NCBI RefSeq assembly: GCF_017308075.1
Contig: NZ_JAFKFX010000036.1
Span: 83,147-147,146, forward strand
From: Allobosea sp.
GTDB lineage: Bacteria > Pseudomonadota > Alphaproteobacteria > Rhizobiales > Beijerinckiaceae
Length of the DNA stretch: 64,000 nucleotides
Reading direction: 5' to 3'
Notes under the pieces: model-generated
Told to the model about the DNA's origin: nothing
What the model saw: the letters and a program-made list of their open reading frames with translations, nothing else
Database searches by the model: none
Translations under genes and position numbers: made by a program
Shown here: positions 50,799 through 59,341 of the stretch, one piece after another
Layout of the letters: each line of letters begins with the position of its first letter
Position numbering within the stretch: the stretch's first letter is position 1

Positions 50799-52403
50799 TC
50801 AGGACTCGATCCACAGATCCGCCCAGTGGCTCGACGGCCAGCGCGGATTGTTGTGGTGGTTCTTCAGCTTCTTGCTGGTGACCGAGATGAACTGGCGTTC
50901 CGTCGCCATCCACAGCGGCACTTCGGTGTTGAGCAGCTTGACGATCTCCGGATACGCCGCCTTGCGCTTGGCGGGATCGATCTCGAAGGCCGCATCGTCC
51001 ATCATCTTGTCGGCCTTGGGGTCGACCCAGCCCCACTGGTTGGTGAAGGCGGTGCCCTTCGGGCTGCCCGAGCGGTACCAGACCATGGTGCTGATCGCCG
51101 GGTCGGCGCGATAGATGTGCCAGCCGGTCGAGAGGTCGTAATCCCAGTCGCGGTAGACCGCGGTGAGATAGGTCGCGGCGTCCGGGCGCTGGAGCTCGAC
51201 CTTGATGCCGACCTGCTGCAGCGACTGCTGGATGAAGGTCGACCAGAGCGGGATGTCCTCGCCGAAGGGCGGGCTCAGCATCTTCAGCGAGAAGCGTACC
51301 CCGCCGGCGCCGCGCTTGAAGCCGGCCTCGTCGAGCAGCGCGTTCGCCTTCTTGACGTCGAAGGCATAGTCCGGCGCGCCCGGCTTGTAGAAATTGGTCG
51401 AGACGGACGGGATCGGCCCATGGGCGCGCTTGCCGTTGCCGTACAGGAAGTTCTCGATGAAGAAGTCGGTGTCGACCGCGTGGATGATGGCGCGGCGCAC
51501 GCGCACATCCGCGAGCTGCTTGCGGCGCAGGTTGAACTCGATCGTGTTCTGGAAGGGCTGGCGCTCATTGCCGCGCGAGGAGACCTCGAAGCGCGGATCC
51601 TTGCCGAGCCGGTCGATATCGGCCAGCGGCAGCGAGGAGTAGTTGCTCATATGGACCTGGCCGGCCTCGATCGCGGCGGTCGCGGCGGCCTTGTCGGTGA
51701 TGAAGCGCCAGACGATCTTGTCGAGATAGGGATAGCCCTTGCGCCAGTAGTCCGGGTTGCGCTCGGCGATGACGTATTGGCCGCGCTCATACTGCGCGAA
51801 CTTGAACGGCCCGGTCCCGATCGGCGCGACGTTTGCCGGGTTGTCGAGGATGTTGGTGCCCTCGTAGATGTGCTTGGGCGCGATGTAGCCGAGGTCCGGC
51901 GCCGCGCCCATGAACAGGTCCATCGGCATCGGGCGGCTGTAGCGGAAGATCGCGGTATGCGCGTCCGGCGTGTCGACCGCCTCGAGGGCCGAATGCAGCG
52001 CCGTGCCGTAGTTCAGGTGCTTCTTCCACAGCTCCATCGCCGTGTACTGGACGTCGGCCGAGGTGAAGGGCTTGCCGTCATGCCACTTCACGCCTTCGCG
52101 CAGCTTGATGGTGATGGTCTTGCCGTCCGGCGAGCCTTCCCAGCTCGTCGCCAGCATCGGCTCGAGCTCGCCCTTCTCGTTGAGGTCGACCAGCGGCTCC
52201 ATGATCTTGGAGGCGATGACATAGACGCCCGTCGAGGCGCGCAGGGCCGGGTTCAGGATGCGCTGCTCCTGCGGCATGTGCACCGTGATCGTGCCGCCGC
52301 GCTTCGGCTCCTGGGCGAAGGCGCCGGCGGGCAAGGCGGCCGCCAGCGCAAGGGCGCCGGCGCTGGCGAGCAGATGGCGCCGGGTCGGATGTCCTGCAGT
52401 CAT
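50799..52403 (-). CDS. Peptide-type ABC transporter substrate-binding protein (SBP family 5)
   Basis: A 534-residue periplasmic binding protein. A twin-arginine-like start (TRRHLLASAGALALAAALPAG) leads to cleavage near AFA-QE. The family 5 core shows LRASTGVYVIASKIMEPLV, LREGVKWHDGKPFTSADV and VDTDFFIENFLYGNGKRAHGPI. Ligands of the family include peptides, opines and glycosides, so peptide import is not certain. ATG 52403 follows GGAGGGG. Confidence 0.94.
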   Translation of the reverse strand: MTAGHPTRRHLLASAGALALAAALPAGAFAQEPKRGGTITVHMPQEQRILNPALRASTGVYVIASKIMEPLVDLNEKGELEPMLATSWEGSPDGKTITIKLREGVKWHDGKPFTSADVQYTAMELWKKHLNYGTALHSALEAVDTPDAHTAIFRYSRPMPMDLFMGAAPDLGYIAPKHIYEGTNILDNPANVAPIGTGPFKFAQYERGQYVIAERNPDYWRKGYPYLDKIVWRFITDKAAATAAIEAGQVHMSNYSSLPLADIDRLGKDPRFEVSSRGNERQPFQNTIEFNLRRKQLADVRVRRAIIHAVDTDFFIENFLYGNGKRAHGPIPSVSTNFYKPGAPDYAFDVKKANALLDEAGFKRGAGGVRFSLKMLSPPFGEDIPLWSTFIQQSLQQVGIKVELQRPDAATYLTAVYRDWDYDLSTGWHIYRADPAISTMVWYRSGSPKGTAFTNQWGWVDPKADKMMDDAAFEIDPAKRKAAYPEIVKLLNTEVPLWMATERQFISVTSKKLKNHHNNPRWPSSHWADLWIES

Positions 52404-52452
52404 AGTCCCCTCCATTATTGCGGTTGCTTGTGAAATTCTGTCTGGCCGCCGG

Positions 52453-53295
52453 TCAGTCGGGCCGGCGTGGTGCCGTTTCCCAGCCGATCAGAGCCCCGTC
52501 GACGGCGGCGCAGGGCAGGCCCCCCGGTCCGGTCCATTCCGCGAAGGGCTGCGCGCGGGCGAAGTCGTCGCAGGCGAGCACGACGCCGCAGGGTGGCAGC
52601 GCGTCGCCGGGATTGCGGCCCCAGCGCTGCGCGAACCGCGTGGCATCGACGAAGACGAAATCCGCTCCGCGTGGCCGCATCGCGACCGTGCAGGCGCCGT
52701 CGCGCTCTCCGACCGAAAGCGACAGCAGCCGGGCGCAGAGCTCGGCCTCGGTACGCGGATCGGCGGCGACGATCTCGATGCGCTTCAGGGCGCGGGCGCC
52801 GTTGCGATGTTCGACCAGGCTCGGCAGCCAGACCGTTTCGCGGGTGAGATGCTGGCAGGCGAACAGGCGTGCCCCACCCGGCGCCGGTTCAAGCGGCCAT
52901 TGGAAGATGCGGAAGCCGGCCTCGCCGGTGCGGCCGCCCTCGAGATCGACGGGGCGGCGGAACTCGAAGGGCCCGGTGCTGCCCTCGAAGCCGTCGCGCT
53001 TTAGCGCGGCGAGCCCGGCCTCGGCGTCGTCGGTCCGCATGGCGAGGCGTTCCAGCCCCGCGCCGTCGGCCAGGAAGGCGCGCGTCGGTGCGTTGAATTC
53101 GGTCGCGGCGAGCACGCCGAGGAGTTCGACATAGTCGTCCTCGAACATGATCGTGTGGTTGGCGGTGCCGAGATAGTCGCTGTGCAGGCCGCGTGGCGAG
53201 ACCGTGAAGCCGAGGGCCTGCCAGCGCTCGGCCGACACCGTGAGATTGCTCACGGCGATGACGATGTGGTCGAGCCCAAGGACGTGGTCGCGCAT
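52453..53295 (-). CDS. VOC-family (glyoxalase-like) protein
   Basis: A 280-residue protein with a vicinal-oxygen-chelate start (GLDHIVIAVSNLTVSAERWQ) and FEDDYVELLG. A second related half (about 160-260) is more divergent. VOC proteins act as isomerases, lyases or dioxygenases. It is the first gene of the leftward transporter/B12-mutase operon, 66 bp from a candidate GntR operator. Confidence 0.85.
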   Translation of the reverse strand: MRDHVLGLDHIVIAVSNLTVSAERWQALGFTVSPRGLHSDYLGTANHTIMFEDDYVELLGVLAATEFNAPTRAFLADGAGLERLAMRTDDAEAGLAALKRDGFEGSTGPFEFRRPVDLEGGRTGEAGFRIFQWPLEPAPGGARLFACQHLTRETVWLPSLVEHRNGARALKRIEIVAADPRTEAELCARLLSLSVGERDGACTVAMRPRGADFVFVDATRFAQRWGRNPGDALPPCGVVLACDDFARAQPFAEWTGPGGLPCAAVDGALIGWETAPRRPD

Positions 53296-53348
53296 CCGGC
53301 AAAGGTTCCATGCGAGGCGGGATTTCCCCGATGGCTAGACCGTGTCAT

Positions 53349-53378
53349 AAGTGCATGCAGTTGTACAGGCACTTTTGG
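53349..53378. promoter_or_regulatory. Candidate GntR operator upstream of the VOC/ABC/B12 operon
   Basis: AAGTGC (53349-53354) and GCACTT (53369-53374) form an inverted repeat flanking a TGTACA. The stretch 53361-53378 matches 59212-59229 at 13 of 18 positions. The remaining gap to the GntR gene (53379-53598) shows no gene. Confidence 0.4.
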
Positions 53379-53598
53379 CGATCTCTTGCTCAGCTTCTGC
53401 GCAAGGCTTGGTCCCGGTTGGTGAAATGCGGAGCAAAGCCATGTCAGCCCTGTCTCGGCCAGCCATGATGGAATGAAGAAAAGCGCTTTGAATTCAATGC
53501 CTGGACAGAGTGCGGCAACGAAAGGGACGTGGCGGGCGCCAGCCTTGGCCGGGGCCTGCCGTCACCGTCCGGAATATGGCGAGGCCGAGGGCGTCGGA

Positions 53599-54372
53599 CT
53601 ATTTCCGGGCGCGGGAACGTCCGCGGCGCGGCGTGGACTGCTCGGGCAGGAAGATCTTGAGCAGGGCTTCCTTGAGCACGGCGCGGGCTTCGGCGAAGGT
53701 CAGCGAGATGTGGCTGCGCAGGATCTCGATGCCGCGGTCGCGGTCGCGGTCGACGATCGCCTGGACGATGCGGCTGTGATCCTCGACCAGGCTCCAGTGC
53801 TGCGGCCCGTTCTCGATCTGGACGCGGCGGACGAAGCGGATGCGCGCATTGACGCCGATCAGCTGGCGGACGATCTCGGGATTGTTGGCGAGCTCGGCGA
53901 GATGGACGTGAAAGCCTTCGTCGAGTTCGAGAATCTCGTCGGGATCCTTGTTCTCGTAGCGGACGCGGGCATCGGCCCAGAAGGCCTGGAGCCGGGCGAT
54001 CCCGGCCTCGTCGGCGCGCTCGCAGGCGAGGGCGAAGGCCCCGGTCTCGATGATCGAGCGCATCTCGAACAGGTCGAGCAGGTCGTCGATGTCGACGCCG
54101 CGGAAGCAGAAGCCGCGATTGGGCGTGAACACCACGAAGCCTTCGGAGGCGAGCCGATTCAGCGCCTCGCGGACCGGCGTGCGCGACAGATCGAGCATCT
54201 GCGCGAGATGGACCTCGTTGATTCGCTCCGCGGGTCGCATCTTGAATTCGACCAGCTGCTGCCGGATCGCCTTGTAGGCGCGTTCAGCGCTGTCGGCCGC
54301 GCGGCGCGGCGCGATGGATTTCGCGCCCGTCTTGTCGGGGTCGACGCTGGGAGCCTTTGCGGTGTCCGGCAT
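53599..54372 (-). CDS. GntR-family regulator (FCD type) of the second catabolic locus
   Basis: A 257-residue regulator. After a basic, disordered N-terminus of about 30 residues come the winged helix (AERAYKAIRQQLVEFKMRP, LAQMLDLSRTPVREALNRL) and an FCD domain with metal-ligand positions in DEGFHVHLAELANN and VEDHSRIVQAI. The C-terminus is basic (RRGRSRARK). ATG 54372 follows AGAGAGGCGGA; the longer frame has no RBS. It is divergent from the ProC-like gene and lies between the two leftward operons it may control. Confidence 0.91.
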   Translation of the reverse strand: MPDTAKAPSVDPDKTGAKSIAPRRAADSAERAYKAIRQQLVEFKMRPAERINEVHLAQMLDLSRTPVREALNRLASEGFVVFTPNRGFCFRGVDIDDLLDLFEMRSIIETGAFALACERADEAGIARLQAFWADARVRYENKDPDEILELDEGFHVHLAELANNPEIVRQLIGVNARIRFVRRVQIENGPQHWSLVEDHSRIVQAIVDRDRDRGIEILRSHISLTFAEARAVLKEALLKIFLPEQSTPRRGRSRARK

Positions 54373-54509
54373 TCCGCCTCTCTTTACGGCCGATCTGCTG
54401 CCGCGACGTTCGCGGCCGCACGACCATCGACGTTTCAAATGGTGTCGCGGCCAAAAATCAACCACCGATCGCAAACCCGCCCGGTGGTGTGTGCACTCAT
54501 GGATGCATT

Positions 54510-55289
54510 ATGACCAGAATAGGCTTTCTCGGCGTCGGCCATCTCGCGCAGGAGATCATCGCCGGTCTCCTGCGTAGCGGGTTGCCGGCGTCGGAACTCA
54601 TCCTGTCGTCGCGCGGCTATGGCCCGGAACTGGCGGCGCGGCACGGGATCGATCTCGCAACCGACAATCTGGAGCTCGTGGCGGTGGCCGATATCGTCCT
54701 GCTGGCGACGCGCCCCTGCGACGCTGTCGCAGCGGTTACCGGCCTTGGCTGGCGTTCCGGGCAGATTCTGGTCTCGGCCTGTGCCGGCGTGCAGTTGAAC
54801 GCGCTTCGGGCGGCCGCGGCGCCGGCGCAGGTCGCGCGGATCATGCCGCTGACCGCCTCCTCGCTCGGGGCGAGCCCGACGACCGTCTATCCCGATCTGC
54901 CGGCGCTCCGGCCGTTGCTGGAGCGGCTCGGCTCGGTGATTCCGCTCTCGCACGAGGCCGAGTTCGAGACCGCGACCGTCAGCGCCGCGATCTATGGCTG
55001 GGCGCAGATGCTGATCGGCCTCGGCCGCGACTGGTCTGTCGCGCACGGCATGCAACCGGACGCGGCAAGGCGCCTGGCGGCGGAGACTTTCGTCGCCGCG
55101 GGGCGGATGATCGCCGAGCGGCCGGAAACGGGCGAGGCGTTGCTGCAGAGTCTGGTGACGCCGGGCGGCATCACCGAATGCGGATTGAAGGTGCTCGCGG
55201 CCGAGGGTGTCGAAGCTGGCTGGAACCGGGCCTGCGACGCCGTACTGGCGAAGCTGACCGACGGCGCCCCGGTCGACCGGGACGCCTGA
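54510..55289 (+). CDS. Pyrroline-5-carboxylate reductase (ProC)-like oxidoreductase
   Basis: A 259-residue protein with an N-terminal Rossmann motif (GFLGVGHLAQEIIAGLL) and a C-terminal helical dimerisation domain ending LVTPGGITECGLKVL, as in ProC. The usual GSGPAY is replaced by SAAIYGW, and the early NRT/NAGR region is SSRGYG, so cofactor and substrate preference may differ from proline synthesis. A reduction or oxidation of an imine in this catabolic locus is plausible. The 137-bp gap to GntR contains GTGCAC and TGCATTAT elements. Confidence 0.82.
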   Translation: MTRIGFLGVGHLAQEIIAGLLRSGLPASELILSSRGYGPELAARHGIDLATDNLELVAVADIVLLATRPCDAVAAVTGLGWRSGQILVSACAGVQLNALRAAAAPAQVARIMPLTASSLGASPTTVYPDLPALRPLLERLGSVIPLSHEAEFETATVSAAIYGWAQMLIGLGRDWSVAHGMQPDAARRLAAETFVAAGRMIAERPETGEALLQSLVTPGGITECGLKVLAAEGVEAGWNRACDAVLAKLTDGAPVDRDA

Positions 55290-55302
55290 ACGCTTCTGCG
55301 GC

Positions 55303-56055
55303 TCAGCCCTGCACGGACTTGAAGACATGGCCGCCCACGGCCTGGTCGGTTGGCGAGATCTCGATCTCGGTGACGTCGACATGCTGCGGCAGGCTGAGCA
55401 CGGCGGCGATGGTCTCGGCGATGTCCTGCGGCTGCAGGGCCCGGACATTCCCGTACATCGTGTCGTGCAGCTTGCTGCGGTCGCCGCCGAAGGCGCGCAG
55501 ATAGATCTCGGTCTCGACGCGTCCCGGTGCGAGATCGGTGATCCGGACATTGCTGCCGGCCAGATCGTAGCGCAGCGAGCGGCAGGCATGGGACAGGCCT
55601 GCCTTGGCGCCGCCATAGGCCGAGGTTCCCGCCAGCACGCCGCGCGCCGCGGTGGTGGTGATGTTGACGACATGGCCGCGCCGGCGCGCGACCATGCCGC
55701 CGAGCAGGGCGCGCATCAGCAGCATCGGCGCGGTCAGGTTGACCGCGATCGTCTCGGCGATCTCCTCGGCGCTCTGCTCGTAGAGCGGCTTCACCGTCGC
55801 GACCATGCCGGCATTGTTGACGAGGACGTCGATCTCGGCGCCGGCGAGGCTGGCGACGATCGCGTCGGGGTCGCGCACATCGGCGATGACGGGCAGGACG
55901 CCGAGCTCGTCGACGACGCCGTCGAGCGCCTCGCGGCTGCGGGCGACGCCGTAGACGCTCATGCCGAGCCCGGTCAGGCGGCGGCAGATCGCGGCTCCGA
56001 TGCCGCGCGAGGCGCCGGTGACGAGGGCTGTACGGTAGGGAAAGTCCGTGGCCAT
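55303..56055 (-). CDS. SDR-family NAD(P)-dependent oxidoreductase
   Basis: A 250-residue SDR with VTGASRGIGAAI, VNNAGM, NITTTAARG and Tyr-x3-Lys in SAYGGAKAG. It resembles YdfG/serine or 3-hydroxy acid dehydrogenases (DLAPGRVETEI, a C-terminal VTEIEISPT). Last gene of the leftward NIPSNAP operon, convergent with the ProC-like gene 13 bp away. Confidence 0.9.
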   Translation of the reverse strand: MATDFPYRTALVTGASRGIGAAICRRLTGLGMSVYGVARSREALDGVVDELGVLPVIADVRDPDAIVASLAGAEIDVLVNNAGMVATVKPLYEQSAEEIAETIAVNLTAPMLLMRALLGGMVARRRGHVVNITTTAARGVLAGTSAYGGAKAGLSHACRSLRYDLAGSNVRITDLAPGRVETEIYLRAFGGDRSKLHDTMYGNVRALQPQDIAETIAAVLSLPQHVDVTEIEISPTDQAVGGHVFKSVQG

Positions 56056-56077
56056 GCGGGGGCTCCCGTTGCTGTCC

Positions 56078-57019
56078 TCAGAGGGCGGCGCGCTGCGTCA
56101 TCACGCGCAGCAGGTCGACGAGCCCGGCATCGCGCTGGTCGCGCAGTTCGGCATCGCTGCGTTCGCCGATCGCCTCGCGGACCTCGCGCGAGACGCGCGT
56201 GATCGTCTCCGGCTGCAGCTTCGCATTACCGAGATCGTCCCAGATGTCCTGATAGGTCTTGCCGTATTTGGTCAGGAAGGACTCGATGCCGTCGGCGTTG
56301 AGGTGGTTCGAGATGAACGAGCCCTGTAGCGTCCATTTCGGGCCCGGCCCGTAGCAGAAGGCGCGGTCGACATCCTCGGCGCTGGCGACGCCGCTCTCGA
56401 CCAGCGCGATCGCCTCACGCCACATCGCGCCCATCAGGCGCAGCGCCAGATGCCCGGTGACCTCCTTGCGCAGCACGGCCGGCTTCTTGCCGAGCGCCTC
56501 GTAGAAGGCGCGCGTCTGCTCGACGACCTCAGGAGAGGTCTCGCGCCCGCCGACGATCTCCACCAGCGGCATCAGATGGACCGGGTTGAACGGGTGGGCG
56601 AGGACGACGCGCTGCGGCCGCGTGCATTTCGCCTGCATCTCCGAGACCAGCAGCGCCGAGGAGGAGGAGGCGATCACCACGTTCTCGCCGACATGCCGCT
56701 CGATCCCTGCCAGCAGATCCTGCTTGAGGTCGAGGCGTTCGGGGCCGGATTCCTGAACGAAGGCGGTTCCGGCCAGCGCCTTGCCGAGATCGGTCGAGAA
56801 GCGGATAGGGCCGCGCGCGGCCCGCGCCGGCGCCAGGCGCTCGAGATCGTCGATCAGGGCCGGGTGCAGCGCCTGGAACGCCTCCCAGCGTGCCGGGTCG
56901 GGATCGTAGCAGGAGACCTCGTAGCCGTGATGGGCGAAGGTCGCCGCCCAGCGCTGGCCGATCGTGCCGAGCCCGACGACGCCGATCGGCCCGCGCTCAG
57001 GGGTGATGTCCATGATCAT
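56078..57019 (-). CDS. 3-hydroxyacyl-CoA dehydrogenase-family enzyme (carnitine/L-gulonate dehydrogenase-like)
   Basis: A 313-residue protein: NAD site VVGLGTIGQRWAATFAHHG, FVQESGPERLDLKQDLL, and catalytic His with Glu in LAHPFNPVHLMPLVEIVGG, followed by a single C-terminal helical domain. The short form without hydratase partner resembles carnitine or L-gulonate 3-dehydrogenases, which act on free 3-hydroxy acids rather than CoA esters. Start at 57019 overlaps the hydrolase stop by 4 nt; ATG 57013 is possible. Confidence 0.88.
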   Translation of the reverse strand: MIMDITPERGPIGVVGLGTIGQRWAATFAHHGYEVSCYDPDPARWEAFQALHPALIDDLERLAPARAARGPIRFSTDLGKALAGTAFVQESGPERLDLKQDLLAGIERHVGENVVIASSSSALLVSEMQAKCTRPQRVVLAHPFNPVHLMPLVEIVGGRETSPEVVEQTRAFYEALGKKPAVLRKEVTGHLALRLMGAMWREAIALVESGVASAEDVDRAFCYGPGPKWTLQGSFISNHLNADGIESFLTKYGKTYQDIWDDLGNAKLQPETITRVSREVREAIGERSDAELRDQRDAGLVDLLRVMTQRAAL

Positions 57020-57846
57020 GTCCTCGTCTCGGCGGCGGGGAGCCCGTCGCGCAGAAAATCCAGCACCGCGTCGCGGTAGAGCGCGGGCTCCGCCCGCATG
57101 GCGTAATGGCCGCCGCGCGGCAGCAGCCGCAGCTCGGCCTGTGGGATCACGTCCGCGAGGCGCTGCGACAGATAGGCGGGCGTCACGATGTCGTCGGCCG
57201 CGACCACGACGCGCACCGGGGCGGCGATCTGCGCCAGCCGGTCATCGGCGTCGTGGCCGAGCACGGCGAGCATACGTTCGCGCACCACCGCCGCATCCGT
57301 CGGCTTCGAGCGCGCTGCGGCCGCCTGAAGCTCGGCTTCGACGACGGCGTCGTTGGCGTCGAGCCAGTAGGGGGCGTTGAGCAGCGTCACCGCATGGCGG
57401 CGATAGGCGTCGATGCCGAGCTGGTCGAGCAATTCGATCCGCCCGGCGAAGAGGCGGCGCATATAGGCGCAAGGGCGGCCGAAGGTCGCCGACAGCACCA
57501 GCCGCGAGACGCGTTCGGGATGAGCGAGCGCCAGGCTCTGCGCGATCGCGCCGCCGGTGGAATGGCCGAGGATGGCGGCGCGGGCGATGCCGAGATGGTC
57601 GAGCAGGCCGACGAGGTCCTCGCGCATCGCGGCGATGCTGGTCGGCCCTTCCAGAGCCGAGGAGGCGCCGACGCCGCGATGGTCATAGGTGACGACCCGG
57701 AAATGCGGGGCGCAGATCTCGGCGAAGGCGTTCCAGAACGAGGCCAGCCCGCCGAGGCCCGAGATCAGCACGAGCGCCGGGCCTTCGCCGCGGACCGTGT
57801 AGGCGAGGGCCCCGCCATCGGGAAGGGAGGCGAGCCCGGTATTCAT
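57016..57846 (-). CDS. Alpha/beta hydrolase
   Basis: A 276-residue alpha/beta-hydrolase. The oxyanion region is ISGLGGLASFW, the nucleophile elbow GHSTGG with Ser about residue 95, the acid in AADDIVTP and the base in RGGHYAM. Resembles 3-oxoadipate enol-lactonase and similar esterases or lactonases. Its ATG overlaps the upstream stop and its stop overlaps the downstream ATG, so it is tightly coupled. Confidence 0.9.
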   Translation of the reverse strand: MNTGLASLPDGGALAYTVRGEGPALVLISGLGGLASFWNAFAEICAPHFRVVTYDHRGVGASSALEGPTSIAAMREDLVGLLDHLGIARAAILGHSTGGAIAQSLALAHPERVSRLVLSATFGRPCAYMRRLFAGRIELLDQLGIDAYRRHAVTLLNAPYWLDANDAVVEAELQAAAARSKPTDAAVVRERMLAVLGHDADDRLAQIAAPVRVVVAADDIVTPAYLSQRLADVIPQAELRLLPRGGHYAMRAEPALYRDAVLDFLRDGLPAAETRT

Positions 57847-58730
57847 GGCGCGTTCGCCTCGGTGCCGGCCTCGTCGAGAGCCGATCTCGCGGCCTCGTTC
57901 ACCGCCGACCACGGAATGCGCAGGTCGAGCCAGGCCGCCAGCCGGCCGGCGCAGAGGATTGCCTCGTCGGTCAGTTCGGCGAGCGGAATCTCCTCGCGGC
58001 CGAACGCCGCCTCCAGGGCGAAGATCGCCGCCGCGCTCTCGCCGAGATGGCAGAAATCGCGCAGCCTCGTTGCGGCCTTGTTGCAGGCGACAGCGGCGAT
58101 GCGGCGCGAGACGCGCGCCTCTTCCGTCGCAAGGCCGCCGCGCACCCACCAGAGCAATTCGTGCAGGATGCGGGCCTCGGACTCGGCGAGGAAGAGCGGT
58201 CCGGCCGGGTGCATGGTGGCGCGCGAGGCCAGCAGGGTCTCGATATCGGCCGGTGAGGCGCTCCAGAGCCTTTGCCTGATGGCGACGAGGTCTGCCGGCA
58301 GCGGCGAGGCAGCGGCGCTCACCGGCGGGGCGGTTTCGGCATGCGTCAGGCTGCCGGAGAACAGCCTGCGCCCGTGCTGCTCGCGCAGGCGCAGGCCGAG
58401 CGCCTGCAGTTCGGGCAGCCCGCCCTCGATCTGGCCGAGCAATGTCACCTCGGCCGTCTCGGCCTGGAGCGGTGCGAAGATCAGCTCGAGGAATTGCCGG
58501 GCGGGCCAATACAGGAAGGCGCCCGGTTGCGCCTCCATCACGTCGACGCCGCCCTCGGCGTCCTCGACAAAGGGGGCGTGCCAGTAGATGTGCTGGCCGG
58601 CGATCTTCGGCGTGTGCAGTTGCAGCGCCGCCGGCAGCGTCGCGCTCAGCGCCGCGAGGGTTCGCGGCGCCCGGGCCGCGTCACAGGCGATCCGCCAGCA
58701 CGTATCGCCGATGTGGAAATCGAGTTTCAT
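57843..58730 (-). CDS. Cyclophilin-like DUF3830-related protein with C-terminal helical extension
   Basis: A 295-residue protein. The first 130 residues look like the cyclophilin-like DUF3830 fold (LDFHIGDTCWRIACD start, TPKIAGQHIYWHAPF, QPGAFLYWPARQFLELIF). The remaining 165 residues are mostly helical, with LLWWVRGGLATEEARVSRR, and I do not recognise them. The combined length is about twice that of a lone DUF3830 protein. No signal peptide. Function unknown; it lies between NIPSNAP and hydrolase genes. Confidence 0.7.
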   Translation of the reverse strand: MKLDFHIGDTCWRIACDAARAPRTLAALSATLPAALQLHTPKIAGQHIYWHAPFVEDAEGGVDVMEAQPGAFLYWPARQFLELIFAPLQAETAEVTLLGQIEGGLPELQALGLRLREQHGRRLFSGSLTHAETAPPVSAAASPLPADLVAIRQRLWSASPADIETLLASRATMHPAGPLFLAESEARILHELLWWVRGGLATEEARVSRRIAAVACNKAATRLRDFCHLGESAAAIFALEAAFGREEIPLAELTDEAILCAGRLAAWLDLRIPWSAVNEAARSALDEAGTEANAP

Positions 58731-58757
58731 GAATGGCGTCCGGCGCGGCGCGTGGGC

Positions 58758-59081
58758 TCAGCCCTTCGGGTTGAAGAACGAGACCGGCTTGAGGATCTGG
58801 TTGCGCATGTCGAGCAGCGGGTCGGCCTCCACGACCTGCCGGCGATAGGCCTGCCAGGCGGGATCGGCCTCCATGGCGTCGCGGCGCGCCTCGCGATCGG
58901 CCAGGCTGTCGTATTTCCAGAGGTGAACGACCCGGCTGAGCTCGCCGATATGGGTCTGGAAGAAGCCGAAGGGCTCGCCGAGATACTGGCGCTGCATCGG
59001 CAGGCCGACATCCTCGTAGAGTTTCAGGAAGTCGTTCAGGCGGTTTGGGCGGGCCGTATAGACGCGGTGGTCGAAGATCAT
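58758..59081 (-). CDS. NIPSNAP family protein
   Basis: A 107-residue ferredoxin-like alpha/beta-barrel protein with the NIPSNAP pattern: DHRVYTARPNRLNDFLKLYE, GEPFGFFQTHIGELSRVVHLWKYDSLADRE. Often encoded in catabolic operons; biochemical role undefined. First gene of the leftward operon, next to the candidate operator at 59212-59229. Confidence 0.9.
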   Translation of the reverse strand: MIFDHRVYTARPNRLNDFLKLYEDVGLPMQRQYLGEPFGFFQTHIGELSRVVHLWKYDSLADREARRDAMEADPAWQAYRRQVVEADPLLDMRNQILKPVSFFNPKG

Positions 59082-59211
59082 CGTGCTTCTCCATGCTCCG
59101 GCGGAAGGCCGCCCGTTCTGTCCGATGGTGCCGCCGCCCGCTGCTCGCGATCGGAGGGCGTCCGTGCCGCCCTGCGGTTGGTTCCGCCGTGCGTTTCAAG
59201 ACTGCATTATC

Positions 59212-59229
59212 TTGTGTAGACACTTATAG
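59212..59229. promoter_or_regulatory. Candidate GntR operator between NIPSNAP and E1-alpha genes
   Basis: TTGTGTAGACACTTATAG, matching 53361-53378 at 13 of 18 positions in the same orientation. It holds TGT/ACA half sites around a GTAG core and lies in the 260-bp divergent region, where it could control both transcripts. Confidence 0.4.
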
Positions 59230-59341
59230 CGCTGTGCCGCCGACTGCGCTAGGGTCCCCGTCGGCAAAAGGCACGGCGCGCCGGAGCCGCGCTTGCCCTC
59301 GAGGGCGGGCGATGCTGCGCGGCGCGGGGAGAAGGGTGGCG

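Noticed and set aside
49461-52433. A 990-codon plus-strand open frame opposite the ABC transporter genes
   Set aside because: It is antisense to well-supported permease, ATPase and binding-protein genes; its low-complexity Asp/Glu/His/Arg-rich translation is a high-GC artefact.
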